A DNA stretch of 64,000 bases from CBDBCU01 sp965203435 (lineage in GTDB: Bacteria; Chloroflexota; Dehalococcoidia; Lucifugimonadales; UBA3495): assembly GCA_965203435.1 (NCBI GenBank), contig CBDBCU010000006.1:124001-188000 (forward strand), written 5' to 3'. The first letter of the stretch is position 1. Every line of letters begins with the position of its first letter. This document shows, piece after piece, positions 14,576-22,872 of the stretch. The notes under the pieces were generated by a model. It saw only the letters and a list, made by a program, of their open reading frames with translations. It was not told where the DNA came from and ran no database searches. The position numbers and the translations under genes are program-made.

Positions 14576-15106
14576 TTATACCCCCTCCGGGTCATCCTCC
14601 TCATCCTCCGGCGGCACAAAGGGCGGCAGGGGCGGCGGATAGTCAATCAGCGGCAAGGCGGCGGCTTCCTCCTCGGACAAAAGCAACCGCGCAATGGCCC
14701 GCTGCTGCTCTGGAGAGGGCGTATAATCCGGGTTGTTGCCCTGCGCCCGCACCGCCCACAAAAGCTCCATACCGGCCGTGATGCGGGACAGGTACTCGCT
14801 CAACTCCCACTCGTACATCCGATCCTCGTAGAAGTTGTTGTGAACCTGGTCGGCGATCGCCTGCAAGTTGGTCAGTTCCGGCAGCCGGAACTCGGCGGCC
14901 AGCAGGTTGACAATCTGCCGGCGCAGGTTATGGGAATCGTGCCGCCATTGCCGATCGCAGCCGATGGCTTTGACCGCGTGGGCTACGGCCCCGGCGGCCT
15001 TGTCCGAGGCTTGCAGTCGATCGCCTTTTTTGTGCAGTTCGTAGTGGGCCTGGGCCAGCAACCGCCGGGCATCGCCAGCCCGGCGGTCGCCGATTTCCGA
15101 GGGCAT
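14576..15106 (-). CDS. PaREP1-like (HEPN-fold) protein, paralog 3
   Basis: 176 residues from ATG 15106, which has AGGAG 7 bases upstream; the frame extends to 15256, but that part is repeat sequence. The core is KKGDRLQASDKAAGAVAHAVKA, WRHDSHNLRRQIVNLL, VHNNFYEDRM, then an acidic proline-rich tail ending DEEDDPEGV. It is closest to paralog 2, about 1.5 kb away on the same strand, with the secreted protein gene lying between them on the opposite strand. This is consistent with a local duplication later separated. The function is unknown; a HEPN-fold nucleic-acid or scaffold role is only family-level inference. Confidence 0.8.
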   Translation of the reverse strand: MPSEIGDRRAGDARRLLAQAHYELHKKGDRLQASDKAAGAVAHAVKAIGCDRQWRHDSHNLRRQIVNLLAAEFRLPELTNLQAIADQVHNNFYEDRMYEWELSEYLSRITAGMELLWAVRAQGNNPDYTPSPEQQRAIARLLLSEEEAAALPLIDYPPPLPPFVPPEDEEDDPEGV

Positions 15107-15191
15107 AAGGGAACTCCTGTCCAGGATTTGCGCTGCTTGGATTATTATACCCCCTAAACCCCGAAAAGGGAATAGGTGCGGGCGCCCGCCC

Positions 15192-15294
15192 CCCGTCCTT
15201 CCCGCGCAAGGGGGAATCCCGAAATGCCTGATGGGTAGTAGGCCGGTCTTTGGCAATACCGTTCGGGATTCCCGCTTACGCGGGAATGACGGTA
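15192..15294. repeat. Family A element 3 (interior type 2)
   Basis: Ends as in other elements, but the interior is AAATGCCTGATGGGTAGTAG then GCCGGTCTTTGGCAATACCG. This type is shared only with the element at 56707. Confidence 0.9.
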
Positions 15295-15296
15295 GG

Positions 15297-15383
15297 TGCA
15301 GCAGGAATGACGGTAAGGGGGCAGCAGGAATGACGGTAAGGGGGCGGCAGGAAAAGGACGGTAAAGGCGGCGGGAAGGACCGT
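15297..15383. repeat. Tandem array of Family A end motifs
   Basis: Four units of about 22 bp built on GCAGGAATGACGGTAAGGGG follow the right end of element 3, decaying with distance (GGAATGACGGTA, GGAATGACGGTA, GAAAAGGACGGTA, GAAGGACCG). With element 3 they fill most of the gap 15107-15484. Confidence 0.8.
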
Positions 15384-15484
15384 TTATATATTCAATTGCC
15401 CGATTCTAATTAAAGCCAACGCCGGCTATTCCCATTTATCCCCATTTAGTATATCCTGTTGTCAGGCAAAATAGGGGAGAAGTA

Positions 15485-16216
15485 TTGCGCGCCTTAATCG
15501 TATCCGACATTCATTCCAACCTGGCGGCTTTGACGGCGGTGGCAGCGGATGCGGCGGCCCGGGGCGGTTTTGACGCGGTGTGGTGCTTGGGGGATACGGT
15601 GGGTTACGGCCCGGAGCCGGGGGAATGTATTGAATGGCTGCGCCGCCAATCCTTGACGGCGGTGGCCGGCAATCACGACCACGCCGCCCTGGATCGGCGG
15701 GATATTGCCGATTTTAACCCTAACGCCGCGGCGGCTGCGGTGTGGACGGCCCGGCAGCTTTCCCGGGAGGATACGGCTTTTCTGGCCGCCTTGCCGCTGA
15801 CCGTTGCTGTCCCGCCCTTTACCCTGGTGCATGGCAGCCTGCGCGCCCCTTTGCAGGAATATCTGCTGAGTCCGGCGGCGGCCGCCGCTACCTTGGCCCG
15901 GCTGACCACGCCCTACTGTCTGGTGGGCCATTCCCATTTGCCTTTCCGCTGCGTGGAAAACCGGAAGGGGCCGGAATTCGTAGAATTTGCCGAGGATGAA
16001 ATCTATCCGTTGGATGAACGGCGGTGGATTATCAATCCGGGCAGCGTGGGGCAGCCCCGGGATTATGATGCCCGGGCCAGTTATGGGGTGTACGACAGCG
16101 CGGCCGGCACGGTGGCGCGGCATCGGGTACCTTACGACATCGCCGCCACTCAGGATAAAATGCGGCAAGCCGGCCTGCCGCCGGGATTGATTGACCGGCT
16201 GAATTATGGGGTTTAA
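15485..16216 (+). CDS. Calcineurin-like metallophosphoesterase (YfcE/MJ0936-like)
   Basis: 243 residues. All phosphoesterase motifs are present: SDIHSN near residue 7, LGDTVGYGP, GNHDHA, VHGS and GHSHLP, giving a two-metal active site. Known: small cytosolic phosphodiesterases of this group cleave model nucleotides, and true substrates are usually unknown. The start is TTG 15485, with GGGGAG 6 bases upstream and no better ATG nearby. It stands alone between a repeat-rich gap and the tRNA genes. Confidence 0.9.
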   Translation: MRALIVSDIHSNLAALTAVAADAAARGGFDAVWCLGDTVGYGPEPGECIEWLRRQSLTAVAGNHDHAALDRRDIADFNPNAAAAAVWTARQLSREDTAFLAALPLTVAVPPFTLVHGSLRAPLQEYLLSPAAAAATLARLTTPYCLVGHSHLPFRCVENRKGPEFVEFAEDEIYPLDERRWIINPGSVGQPRDYDARASYGVYDSAAGTVARHRVPYDIAATQDKMRQAGLPPGLIDRLNYGV

Positions 16217-16279
16217 GGTAACATCCTAGGGGATTCCCTGGGCCAGTTGGGGTATTCATCCGGCGGCAAGTTCAGGACG

Positions 16280-16306
16280 GCCCTTCAACAAGTTCAGGGT
16301 GAGCGG
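16280..16306. repeat. Family B palindromic repeat (reverse)
   Basis: CCCTTCAACAAGTTCAGGGT then GAGCGG, between the phosphoesterase gene and the tRNA promoter. A truncated copy (AAGTTCAGGACGG) lies just upstream. Confidence 0.75.
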
Positions 16307-16374
16307 AAAACGATGAGTTCCGGGTGAGCGGAAAAGGATAATTCGCCGGCAAAAAATCCAATTCGGTCAATGTA

Positions 16375-16404
16375 TTGACAAAGCCGGGAATTTATCGTTA
16401 CTAT
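16375..16404 (+). promoter_or_regulatory. Promoter of the tRNA genes
   Basis: TTGACA, 18-base spacer, TACTAT, about 50 bases before tRNA-Lys. Confidence 0.7.
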
Positions 16405-16458
16405 GTTGCAACCTTTATACCGGCCCCGGTTTTGAGGGCTGGTTGCGGATGCTGCGGC

Positions 16459-16534
16459 GGCCCGCTAGCTCAACTGGCAGAGCAACGGACTCTTAATCCG
16501 TAGGTTCTCGGTTCGACCCCGAGGCGGGTCACCA
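16459..16534 (+). tRNA. tRNA-Lys (anticodon CTT)
   Basis: Acceptor stem GGCCCGC / GCGGGTC, anticodon stem ACGGA / TCCGT with loop CTCTTAA, T arm GGTTCGACCCC region intact, and encoded CCA. The anticodon CTT reads AAG. Confidence 0.95.
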
Positions 16535-16575
16535 AACCGCAGCGACAGGAAACGAAAACGGGTCCTACTAACTGC

Positions 16576-16660
16576 GGGGGAGTGTCGGAATCGGCAGACG
16601 AGCATGATTTAGGATCATGTGCTGTAAAGCGTGGGAGTTCGAGTCTCCCCTTCCCCACCA
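16576..16660 (+). tRNA. tRNA-Leu (anticodon TAG)
   Basis: Acceptor stem GGGGGAG / CTTCCCC, anticodon stem CATGA / TCATG with loop TTTAGGA, a long variable arm (TGCTGTAAAGCG) as in class II tRNAs, and encoded CCA. The anticodon TAG reads CUA. Confidence 0.95.
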
Positions 16661-16765
16661 TCCGCGGTGGTCCGTTGCGACGGGAATAAGTTAGGGTCCC
16701 AACATACGCAAGCCGGCCGCCGGCCGCCGCCCTGGGGCGGCCGCCCGTTGCCGGGGGGAGGCTCG

Positions 16766-17815
16766 GTGGCTACTCTGCTGGAAGTTAAAGACCTGCGCAC
16801 CCACTTCTACACCTTTGAGGGTGTAGTCAAGGCGGTGGACGGGGTTTCCTACGAGGTCGAGGAGGGGGAAACCCTGGGCCTGGTGGGGGAAAGCGGTTGC
16901 GGCAAAAGCGTCAGCGCCCTTTCCCTGATGCGGCTCATTCCCGACCCGCCCGGCAAAATCGTGGAGGGGGAACTGCTCTTCGAGGGCGAGGACATCCTGA
17001 AAATCGATATGGACGATATGCGCCGCATCCGGGGCGCCAAAATGTCCATGGTCTTTCAGGAACCCATGACCTCGCTCAACCCGGTGCTGACCCTGGAGCG
17101 GCAGTTGAGCGAAACGCTGCAACTGCACAAGGGGATGAGCCGGGAGCAGTCCCGCCAGGAGTCGGTCAACCTGCTGGCCCGGGTGGGCATCCCGGACGCG
17201 GAACGGCGGGTGCGGCAGTATCCCCATCAGTTCAGCGGCGGGATGCGGCAGCGGGTGATGATTGCGATGGCCCTCAGCTGCAATCCCAAGCTGATTATCG
17301 CCGACGAGCCGACCACCGCCCTCGATGTAACCATTCAGGCCCAGATTCTGGAGTTGATGAAAAGCCTGACCAGCGAGTTCGGGGTGTCTCTTATCGTCAT
17401 CACCCATAACCTGGGGGTGGTAGCCCGCTATGCCGACCGGATGAACATTATGTACGCCGGAAAAATCATCGAGCGGGGGACGGCCCGGGAGGTCTATAGC
17501 AATCCCCGCCATCCCTACACCGTCGGCCTGCTGAAATCGGTGCCGCGGCTGGATTTGCCGCGCCGGGCCAAGCTCGACCCCATCGAGGGGCAGCCGCCGG
17601 ATTTGATTAACGTGCCGCCGGGCTGTTCTTTCCGGGAACGCTGCCGCTGGGCGGTGGACAAGTGCGCCACGGATACGCCGCCCTTGCAGCTGGTCAACGA
17701 AGGCCACTGGTCGGCCTGCTGGCGCTCGGACGATCTGGGACCGTCGGCCCTGGACTTTCTGCTGACCGAGGAAAGCGACGGGGGCAACGGAACGGCGGCG
17801 GCCGCCGCGGAATAG
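16766..17815 (+). CDS. Peptide/nickel-type ABC transporter ATP-binding protein (OppD/DppD-like)
   Basis: 349 residues. Walker A GESGCGKS, Q-loop FQEPMTSLNP, signature FSGGMRQR, Walker B LIIADEPTTALD, and the C-terminal oligopeptide-type extension with a Cys cluster (CSFRERCRWAVDKC...CW) that in relatives binds an Fe-S cluster or metal. Start GTG 16766 follows GGGGAG; the frame is open upstream through the tRNA region but without a plausible start. It pairs with the next gene as the two ATPases of an Opp/Dpp importer; permeases and binding protein are not in the window. Confidence 0.93.
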   Translation: MATLLEVKDLRTHFYTFEGVVKAVDGVSYEVEEGETLGLVGESGCGKSVSALSLMRLIPDPPGKIVEGELLFEGEDILKIDMDDMRRIRGAKMSMVFQEPMTSLNPVLTLERQLSETLQLHKGMSREQSRQESVNLLARVGIPDAERRVRQYPHQFSGGMRQRVMIAMALSCNPKLIIADEPTTALDVTIQAQILELMKSLTSEFGVSLIVITHNLGVVARYADRMNIMYAGKIIERGTAREVYSNPRHPYTVGLLKSVPRLDLPRRAKLDPIEGQPPDLINVPPGCSFRERCRWAVDKCATDTPPLQLVNEGHWSACWRSDDLGPSALDFLLTEESDGGNGTAAAAAE

Positions 17816-17861
17816 ACCGGGGGCAACCTTGCGGAAAATCCGCCGGGGAGAGGATTAGAGT

Positions 17862-18905
17862 ATGACCACCATGACCGAAACCGGGACGCGGACTAACGGC
17901 ACGGCCCAGACGGGCGACATCCTGCTGGAGGTCCAGAACCTCAAGATGTATTTCCCGGTTACCGCCGGCATCATCTTTCAGCGGGCGGTAGCCCAGATCA
18001 AGGCGGTGGACGATGTGAGTTTCTTTGTCCGCCGCGGGGAAACCCTGGGCCTGGTGGGGGAAAGCGGCTGCGGCAAAACCACCACCGGCCGCTGCATCCT
18101 CCAGTTGTACCGGCCCACCGCCGGCAATGTGATTTTCGACGGCCAGGAACTGACCGGCCTCTCCACCCGCAATATGCGGGTGATGCGGCGGCAGATGCAG
18201 GTCGTCTTTCAAGACCCCTACAGTTCCCTGAACCCTCGGATGACCGCCGGCAACATCATCGGCGAGCCGCTGATTGTCCACGGCCTGGTCAACAGCAAAG
18301 AGGAATATCGGGCGCGGGTGGCCGAGTTGCTGCAAAATGTGGGGTTGAATCCCTATATGGCCGACCGCTTTCCCCACGAGTTCAGCGGTGGGCAGCGGCA
18401 GCGGATCGGCGTGGCCCGGGCCTTGTCCGTGGATCCGTCCTTTATCGTCTGCGACGAGCCGGTGTCGGCCCTGGATGTGTCCATTCAGGCCCAGGTTATC
18501 AACCTGCTGGAGGATTTGCAGGAAAGGTTTGACCTGACTTATCTGTTCATTGCCCACGACCTGTCGGTGGTGCGGCATATCAGCAACCGGGTAGCGGTGA
18601 TGTACCTGGGCCACATGGTGGAAATTGCCGACCGCAACGAAATCTACCAGAATCCGTTGCATCCCTATACCCGCGCCCTGCTGTCCGCCGTGCCGATTCC
18701 CGACCCGGTAATTGACGCGCAGCGGGAGCGGATCCTGCTCAGCGGCGAAGTGCCGTCGCCGTTGAACCCGCCCAGCGGTTGCGTGTTCCATCCCCGCTGC
18801 CCGGTGGCGGTGGATGATTGCCCGCAGGTAATCCCGGAACTGCGGGAAGTGGAGCCGGATCATTGGGCCGCCTGCATCCAGTCGCCGGGGTACGGTTCTT
18901 ACTGA
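17862..18905 (+). CDS. Peptide-type ABC transporter ATP-binding protein (OppF/DppF-like)
   Basis: 347 residues. Walker A GESGCGKTT, Q-loop FQDPYSSLNPR, signature FSGGQRQR, Walker B FIVCDEPVSALD, and the C-terminal CVFHPRCPVAVDDC cluster. It lies 46 bp after the OppD-like gene with GGGGAGAGGA upstream of ATG 17862, and the pair ends at a strong terminator. This is a two-gene transcription unit whose membrane subunits must be encoded elsewhere. The substrate (peptide, nickel or sugar oligomer) cannot be told from the ATPases. Confidence 0.93.
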   Translation: MTTMTETGTRTNGTAQTGDILLEVQNLKMYFPVTAGIIFQRAVAQIKAVDDVSFFVRRGETLGLVGESGCGKTTTGRCILQLYRPTAGNVIFDGQELTGLSTRNMRVMRRQMQVVFQDPYSSLNPRMTAGNIIGEPLIVHGLVNSKEEYRARVAELLQNVGLNPYMADRFPHEFSGGQRQRIGVARALSVDPSFIVCDEPVSALDVSIQAQVINLLEDLQERFDLTYLFIAHDLSVVRHISNRVAVMYLGHMVEIADRNEIYQNPLHPYTRALLSAVPIPDPVIDAQRERILLSGEVPSPLNPPSGCVFHPRCPVAVDDCPQVIPELREVEPDHWAACIQSPGYGSY

Positions 18906-18936
18906 CCGGCCGACCGGCGGAGTCCGGCAAAGATTT

Positions 18937-18967
18937 AAGGGGCGGGTTAACCAACCCGCCCCTTTTT
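18937..18967 (+). terminator. Rho-independent terminator after the ABC ATPase pair
   Basis: 12-bp perfect stem AAGGGGCGGGTT / AACCCGCCCCTT, loop AACC, then TTT. It also faces the end of the convergent HigA gene. Confidence 0.9.
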
Positions 18968-18971
18968 ATGC

Positions 18972-19280
18972 CTAGTGGTCGGCCCGAGCCAAAGGCCGCA
19001 CTTGTTCGGCGATTTTCCGGCCGGCAGTGGTTTCCGCCAAGCGCAGCTCAAAGCTCTTTTGCAGGTTCAGCCAGAACTGCGGCGTGGTGCCGAAGTAATG
19101 GGACAGGCGCAGGGCCGTGTCCGCCGTAATGCCGCGCTGCCCGTGCAGGATGGCCGTAACCCGGTTGGTCGGGACGGCCAAGGCTTTAGCCAAGGCGTTG
19201 GCCGTCATCCCCAACTCCGCCAACTCCTCGGCCAGGATCTCCCCGGGATGCACCGGCCGCATACCGTCCTTTATGCTCAT
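18972..19280 (-). CDS. higA: HigA family addiction-module antitoxin
   Basis: 102 residues, standard single-domain HigA: MRPVHPGEILAEELAELGMTANALAKALAVPTNRVTAILHGQRGITADTALRLSHYFGTTPQFWLNLQ, with the HTH at about residues 25-60. Start ATG 19280 has GGGGGA upstream; the longer frame to 19367 lacks support. Normal systems have higB immediately 5' of higA, but the 127 bp up to the divergent lepA cannot hold a HigB gene. This is an orphan antitoxin, probably a DNA-binding regulator of its own promoter or of a distant toxin. Confidence 0.9.
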   Translation of the reverse strand: MSIKDGMRPVHPGEILAEELAELGMTANALAKALAVPTNRVTAILHGQRGITADTALRLSHYFGTTPQFWLNLQKSFELRLAETTAGRKIAEQVRPLARADH

Positions 19281-19407
19281 GTCATGTCCCCCTATAGTGT
19301 AGTGGCGGCAGTCCGCAAAATCCCGGCCTACCGCTTTTCTTTCCCCGGCAAAATTGCCCTTTCCCATCCTTGCTACTACCCGCCCACTATGTTACCATAT
19401 CCCTATT

Positions 19408-21261
19408 ATGAATCCTGAACTGATCCGCAACTTCTGCATCATTGCCCATATCGACCATGGCAAGTCCACCCTGGCCGACCGCTTTCTGGAAATTACCGGC
19501 ACCGTCCGGCCCCAGGAAATGAAAGCCCAGTTTATGGACCAGATGGAGCTGGAACGGGAGCGGGGCATTACCATCAAGGGCAAGGCCGTGGCGATGCAGC
19601 GCCAGGCCCGGGACGGCCAGACCTATCAGCTGAACCTGATTGACACCCCCGGCCATGTGGACTTCAGCTATGAAGTTTCCCGGGCCCTGGCCGCCTGCGA
19701 GGGCGCGCTGCTGGTGGTGGACGCCAGCCAGGGCATCGAAGCTCAAACCATTGCCAATACCCTGCTGGCGATGGAGTATGACCTGGAACTGATTCCGGTG
19801 GTCAACAAGGTGGATTTGCCGCAGGCCGAGCCGGAACGGGTAGCCGGGGAACTGAAACAGGTTTTCGGCTTTCGGGAGGACGAAATCCTCTTTGTGTCGG
19901 CCAAGGAAGGCTCCGGGGCCGATGACATCCTCGAGGCGGTGGTGGCACGCTTTGCGCCGCCCGGCGGCCGGACCGCGGAACCCCTGCGCGCCCTGGTCTT
20001 TGATTCGGTCTATAACTCCTACAAGGGCATTATCGCCCATGTGCGGGTGGAGGACGGGCAGGTATCCCGCAACGACAAGATAATGGTGATGTCCTCGGGC
20101 AAGACGGCGGAAATTGTCGAGGTAGGAGTGTTTGCGCCCTTTCCCACGCCGGTGGATTCCCTGACCGCCGGGCAGGTGGGCTATGTGGCGACCGGGTTCA
20201 AGGATGTGCAGGAGTGCAGCGTCGGGGATACCCTGACCAGCAGCGCCCGGCCGGCGGCCGAATCCCTGCCCGGCTATGTGGAACTGAAGTCGATGGTCTT
20301 TGCCGGCCTCTATCCCTCGGACGGCGAGGAATATGGCAGTCTGCGGGCCGCCCTGGAAAAGCTGCGGCTGAATGACGCCTCGTTGACCATGGAGCCGGAA
20401 AGCAGCGGGGCCTTGGGGTTCGGCTTTCGTTGCGGTTTCCTGGGGCTGATGCACCTGGAAATCATCCAAGAACGGCTGGAGCGGGAGTATAATCTGGATC
20501 TGATTGTCACCGCCCCCAGCGTGGCCTATCAGGTGGCTTTGACCGATGGCAGCGTTATTCGGGTGGACAATCCCTCCAAGCTGCCGCAGCCCCACGAAAT
20601 CAAGGAAATCCAGGAGCCGGCCCTGAACTTGACCATCGTCGCGCCCAATCGTCATGTGGGGGCGGTGATGGAACTGATGCACGCCCGCCGCGCCGATTTC
20701 CAGCGGATGGAATACATTCAGGGAATGCCGGCCCGCAAGGGCGGCGCCGCCGATACCGCCGGAGAGGAACAAATCCGGGTGGTAATGGAATACACCATGC
20801 CCCTGGCGGAAATGCTGGCCGATTTCTACAATCAGCTGAAATCCCGCACTCAGGGCTACGCCTCGCTGGATTACAATTTTGCCGGCTACCGAGCGGCTCC
20901 CCTGTGCCGGGTGGACATCCTGATTAACCATCAGCCGGTCGAGGCGCTGTCTATGATTGTCCACCGGGACTTGGCGGTACCCCACGGCCGGGCTTTGGTG
21001 GAAAAGCTGCGTACCACCATCCCCCGCCAGCTGTTCGAAGTGCCGATTCAGGCGGCTATTGGCAGCCGCATCATTGCCCGGGAGACGGTGCGGGCTTTGC
21101 GGAAGGATGTGCTGGCGAAGTGCTACGGCGGCGACATCACCCGCAAGCGCAAGCTGCTGGAAAAGCAGAAAGAGGGCAAAAAGCGGATGAAAAGCGTCGG
21201 CCGGGTAGAAGTGCCGCAGGAGGCGTTCCTCAGCCTCCTGGGCATCGGCAACGAGAGTTAG
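19408..21261 (+). CDS. lepA: Elongation factor 4 (ribosomal back-translocase LepA)
   Basis: 617 residues. GTPase motifs AHIDHGKST, ERERGITI, DTPGH and NKVD are intact. The LepA-specific C-terminal domain is present (ITRKRKLLEKQKEGKKRMK, then VEVPQEAFLSLL). Start ATG 19408 (MNPELIRNFCIIAHIDHG) fits the family N-terminus. No Shine-Dalgarno sequence is visible before it (CATATCCCTATT), so the message may be leaderless. Known: LepA aids translation initiation and ribosome assembly. It is divergent from higA across 127 bp. Confidence 0.97.
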   Translation: MNPELIRNFCIIAHIDHGKSTLADRFLEITGTVRPQEMKAQFMDQMELERERGITIKGKAVAMQRQARDGQTYQLNLIDTPGHVDFSYEVSRALAACEGALLVVDASQGIEAQTIANTLLAMEYDLELIPVVNKVDLPQAEPERVAGELKQVFGFREDEILFVSAKEGSGADDILEAVVARFAPPGGRTAEPLRALVFDSVYNSYKGIIAHVRVEDGQVSRNDKIMVMSSGKTAEIVEVGVFAPFPTPVDSLTAGQVGYVATGFKDVQECSVGDTLTSSARPAAESLPGYVELKSMVFAGLYPSDGEEYGSLRAALEKLRLNDASLTMEPESSGALGFGFRCGFLGLMHLEIIQERLEREYNLDLIVTAPSVAYQVALTDGSVIRVDNPSKLPQPHEIKEIQEPALNLTIVAPNRHVGAVMELMHARRADFQRMEYIQGMPARKGGAADTAGEEQIRVVMEYTMPLAEMLADFYNQLKSRTQGYASLDYNFAGYRAAPLCRVDILINHQPVEALSMIVHRDLAVPHGRALVEKLRTTIPRQLFEVPIQAAIGSRIIARETVRALRKDVLAKCYGGDITRKRKLLEKQKEGKKRMKSVGRVEVPQEAFLSLLGIGNES

Positions 21262-21366
21262 GGGGGGTGCAGTTCCGGGAAAACTCTAATCCGGCGCGCT
21301 AGAGAGCATTGCCGGTTAGCGGCCATTTCCGCAAGGGTTGCCAACCGGCTGGGTTATTGGCGGCAA

Positions 21367-21957
21367 TCAGCCGGCAACCGGTATCAGCCGGCCCCGGCGC
21401 AAGCCATAATCCACTTCCCGGGTAACAGCGTGGAACTGGCTGAATTTGGGATTGACCGCCTCGGATAGGGTGGCAACGGTGAAAAACACCAGGGCGATCA
21501 AGCCGAAAATGACGGACAAGCCAGCAACCCCAAAGGCAGCAAGCCCCCAAGCAATCCAAGTGAAGTAGCCCGGCAACGGAGTCAAGCCAATGCCGTTGAG
21601 GATGAGGCCGCCCGCGCCAAAAGCCAGTCCCAAAATGGCGCTGAACAACAGGATGGCGATAACGGCCAGACTGACTTTGACGCCGACAGTCCCCCGGCCG
21701 GAGGGCGGATTATCCGCCGTTGCCGCCGGGAGCTTCCGCAAAACCTGTTCGCCATAGCGCAACAGGCCCTGGGATACATACAAGACCAGCCGCGCCATAA
21801 CCTCTCGGGAAACCCAGAAAGCCACGTACAGCGCCGCCCCCGTTACCGCCCACTCCTGTACCGGATGTCCGATAAGAGCCAGCAGAGTGATGACGCCGGT
21901 AGCATAAATTACCGCGGCGGCGAACCCTTCAATGGGCAGGATTTTATGGTTCACCAT
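21367..21957 (-). CDS. Hypothetical integral membrane protein
   Basis: 196 residues with four or five hydrophobic segments (for example AAAVIYATGVITLLALIG, VSLAVIAILLFSAILGLAFG, LSVIFGLIALVFFTVATL). There is a cytosolic loop of about 30 residues after the second segment and a short Arg-rich end. I do not recognise the family. It overlaps the preceding gene by 14 bp (stop of 21944-22333 lies inside it), so translation is probably coupled, and the two proteins may form one membrane complex. Confidence 0.65.
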   Translation of the reverse strand: MVNHKILPIEGFAAAVIYATGVITLLALIGHPVQEWAVTGAALYVAFWVSREVMARLVLYVSQGLLRYGEQVLRKLPAATADNPPSGRGTVGVKVSLAVIAILLFSAILGLAFGAGGLILNGIGLTPLPGYFTWIAWGLAAFGVAGLSVIFGLIALVFFTVATLSEAVNPKFSQFHAVTREVDYGLRRGRLIPVAG

Positions 21958-22333
21958 CTTTCGTCTCTCCCGCTGCGCCGGCGGCGGAATCGGTTGTCGC
22001 GTTGCGTAGGCCGGCCAGGGTCAAGGCAAGCACATCCTTGAAACTGGTCAGCGTCGCCGCCGCGCCCAAAATCAGGATATAGGCAAAGACAATTTGCCCG
22101 GAATACTGCTCAACGACCGCCGGGGCCATCAACTCCTTTAATATCCAGTTTATCAGCCAATTAAGCCCCACGCCAATAACCAGGATAAAAGCCCAAGTCA
22201 AGGCCAGTGCTACTGCTCGCACTACCAGATTCACGCAGAACCGGACTATCTCCACCGTCGACGGGTAGAGGATTTTGCTGAACCTCGCCACTGTGCTTCT
22301 CCTGCGTTTCTTTCCTTTCCGGCGTTTCCCCAT
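21944..22333 (-). CDS. Hypothetical membrane protein
   Basis: 129 residues. A very basic N-terminus (MGKRRKGKKRRR) is followed by two hydrophobic helices (LALTWAFILVIGVGLNWLIN and IVFAYILILGAAATLTS) and a polar C-terminus. No family is recognised. It is the first gene of an overlapping pair with 21367-21957. The basic N-terminus should stay in the cytosol and could touch nucleic acid or acidic lipids; that is inference only. Confidence 0.62.
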   Translation of the reverse strand: MGKRRKGKKRRRSTVARFSKILYPSTVEIVRFCVNLVVRAVALALTWAFILVIGVGLNWLINWILKELMAPAVVEQYSGQIVFAYILILGAAATLTSFKDVLALTLAGLRNATTDSAAGAAGETKDGEP

Positions 22334-22355
22334 AGTGACGCGCTTTGCTTCCCGG

Positions 22356-22847
22356 TCACACTCCCAAAGCCGCCCGCAGTTCCCGCAGTTGGGTCAGGTG
22401 TTCCCGCCAGTGGCCGGCAAAGAGCCGCTCCGGGAGCCATTGGGCCGGCCGGGGTTCATCCCAATGGCGGTTGCGCTGATGCACCATCACCGTGGCGATG
22501 GACAGGGCATCATCAGTAACGGATTCCAGGGCGGCGGTCAATTCCGCAAAATAGGTTTCCATGGCCGCCCGCACCTCGGCAATATCCCAAGCCTGCATTT
22601 CCGGGGTCAGATAAGGCTCGTCGGCCCACAGGTCAAACTCCCGGATATTGCCGGCCATTACGCCCTGAAACACCGCCGGCACCCCGCCCGGCGGCGTGTT
22701 CAGCAGGTGGCTGATTACCTCCCGGGCCGACCAGCTTGCCGGGTCGGGCCGCCAATCCAGGCAATAGTCCATCCCCTCCAGGATGGCCAGCAGCTCGGCG
22801 CGGATTTCCGGGATATTCGCCAACAGTTGGGCTTTAAGTTCCGGCAT
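22356..22847 (-). CDS. DinB superfamily protein
   Basis: 163 residues, a four-helix bundle. MPELKAQLLANIPEIRAELLAILEGM opens helix 1, SWSAREVISHLLNTP gives the first metal His, and FAGHWREHLTQLRELRAAL gives the other two (H-x-x-x-H). Known: DinB-like metalloproteins include thiol-dependent S-transferases for bacillithiol or mycothiol, with many uncharacterised members. ATG 22847 is preferred over an upstream in-frame start because GGGGA precedes it. It lies in a minus-strand series with short gaps on both sides. Confidence 0.85.
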   Translation of the reverse strand: MPELKAQLLANIPEIRAELLAILEGMDYCLDWRPDPASWSAREVISHLLNTPPGGVPAVFQGVMAGNIREFDLWADEPYLTPEMQAWDIAEVRAAMETYFAELTAALESVTDDALSIATVMVHQRNRHWDEPRPAQWLPERLFAGHWREHLTQLRELRAALGV

Positions 22848-22872
22848 CGGGCTATCCCCCCGGCGGCAAAAA

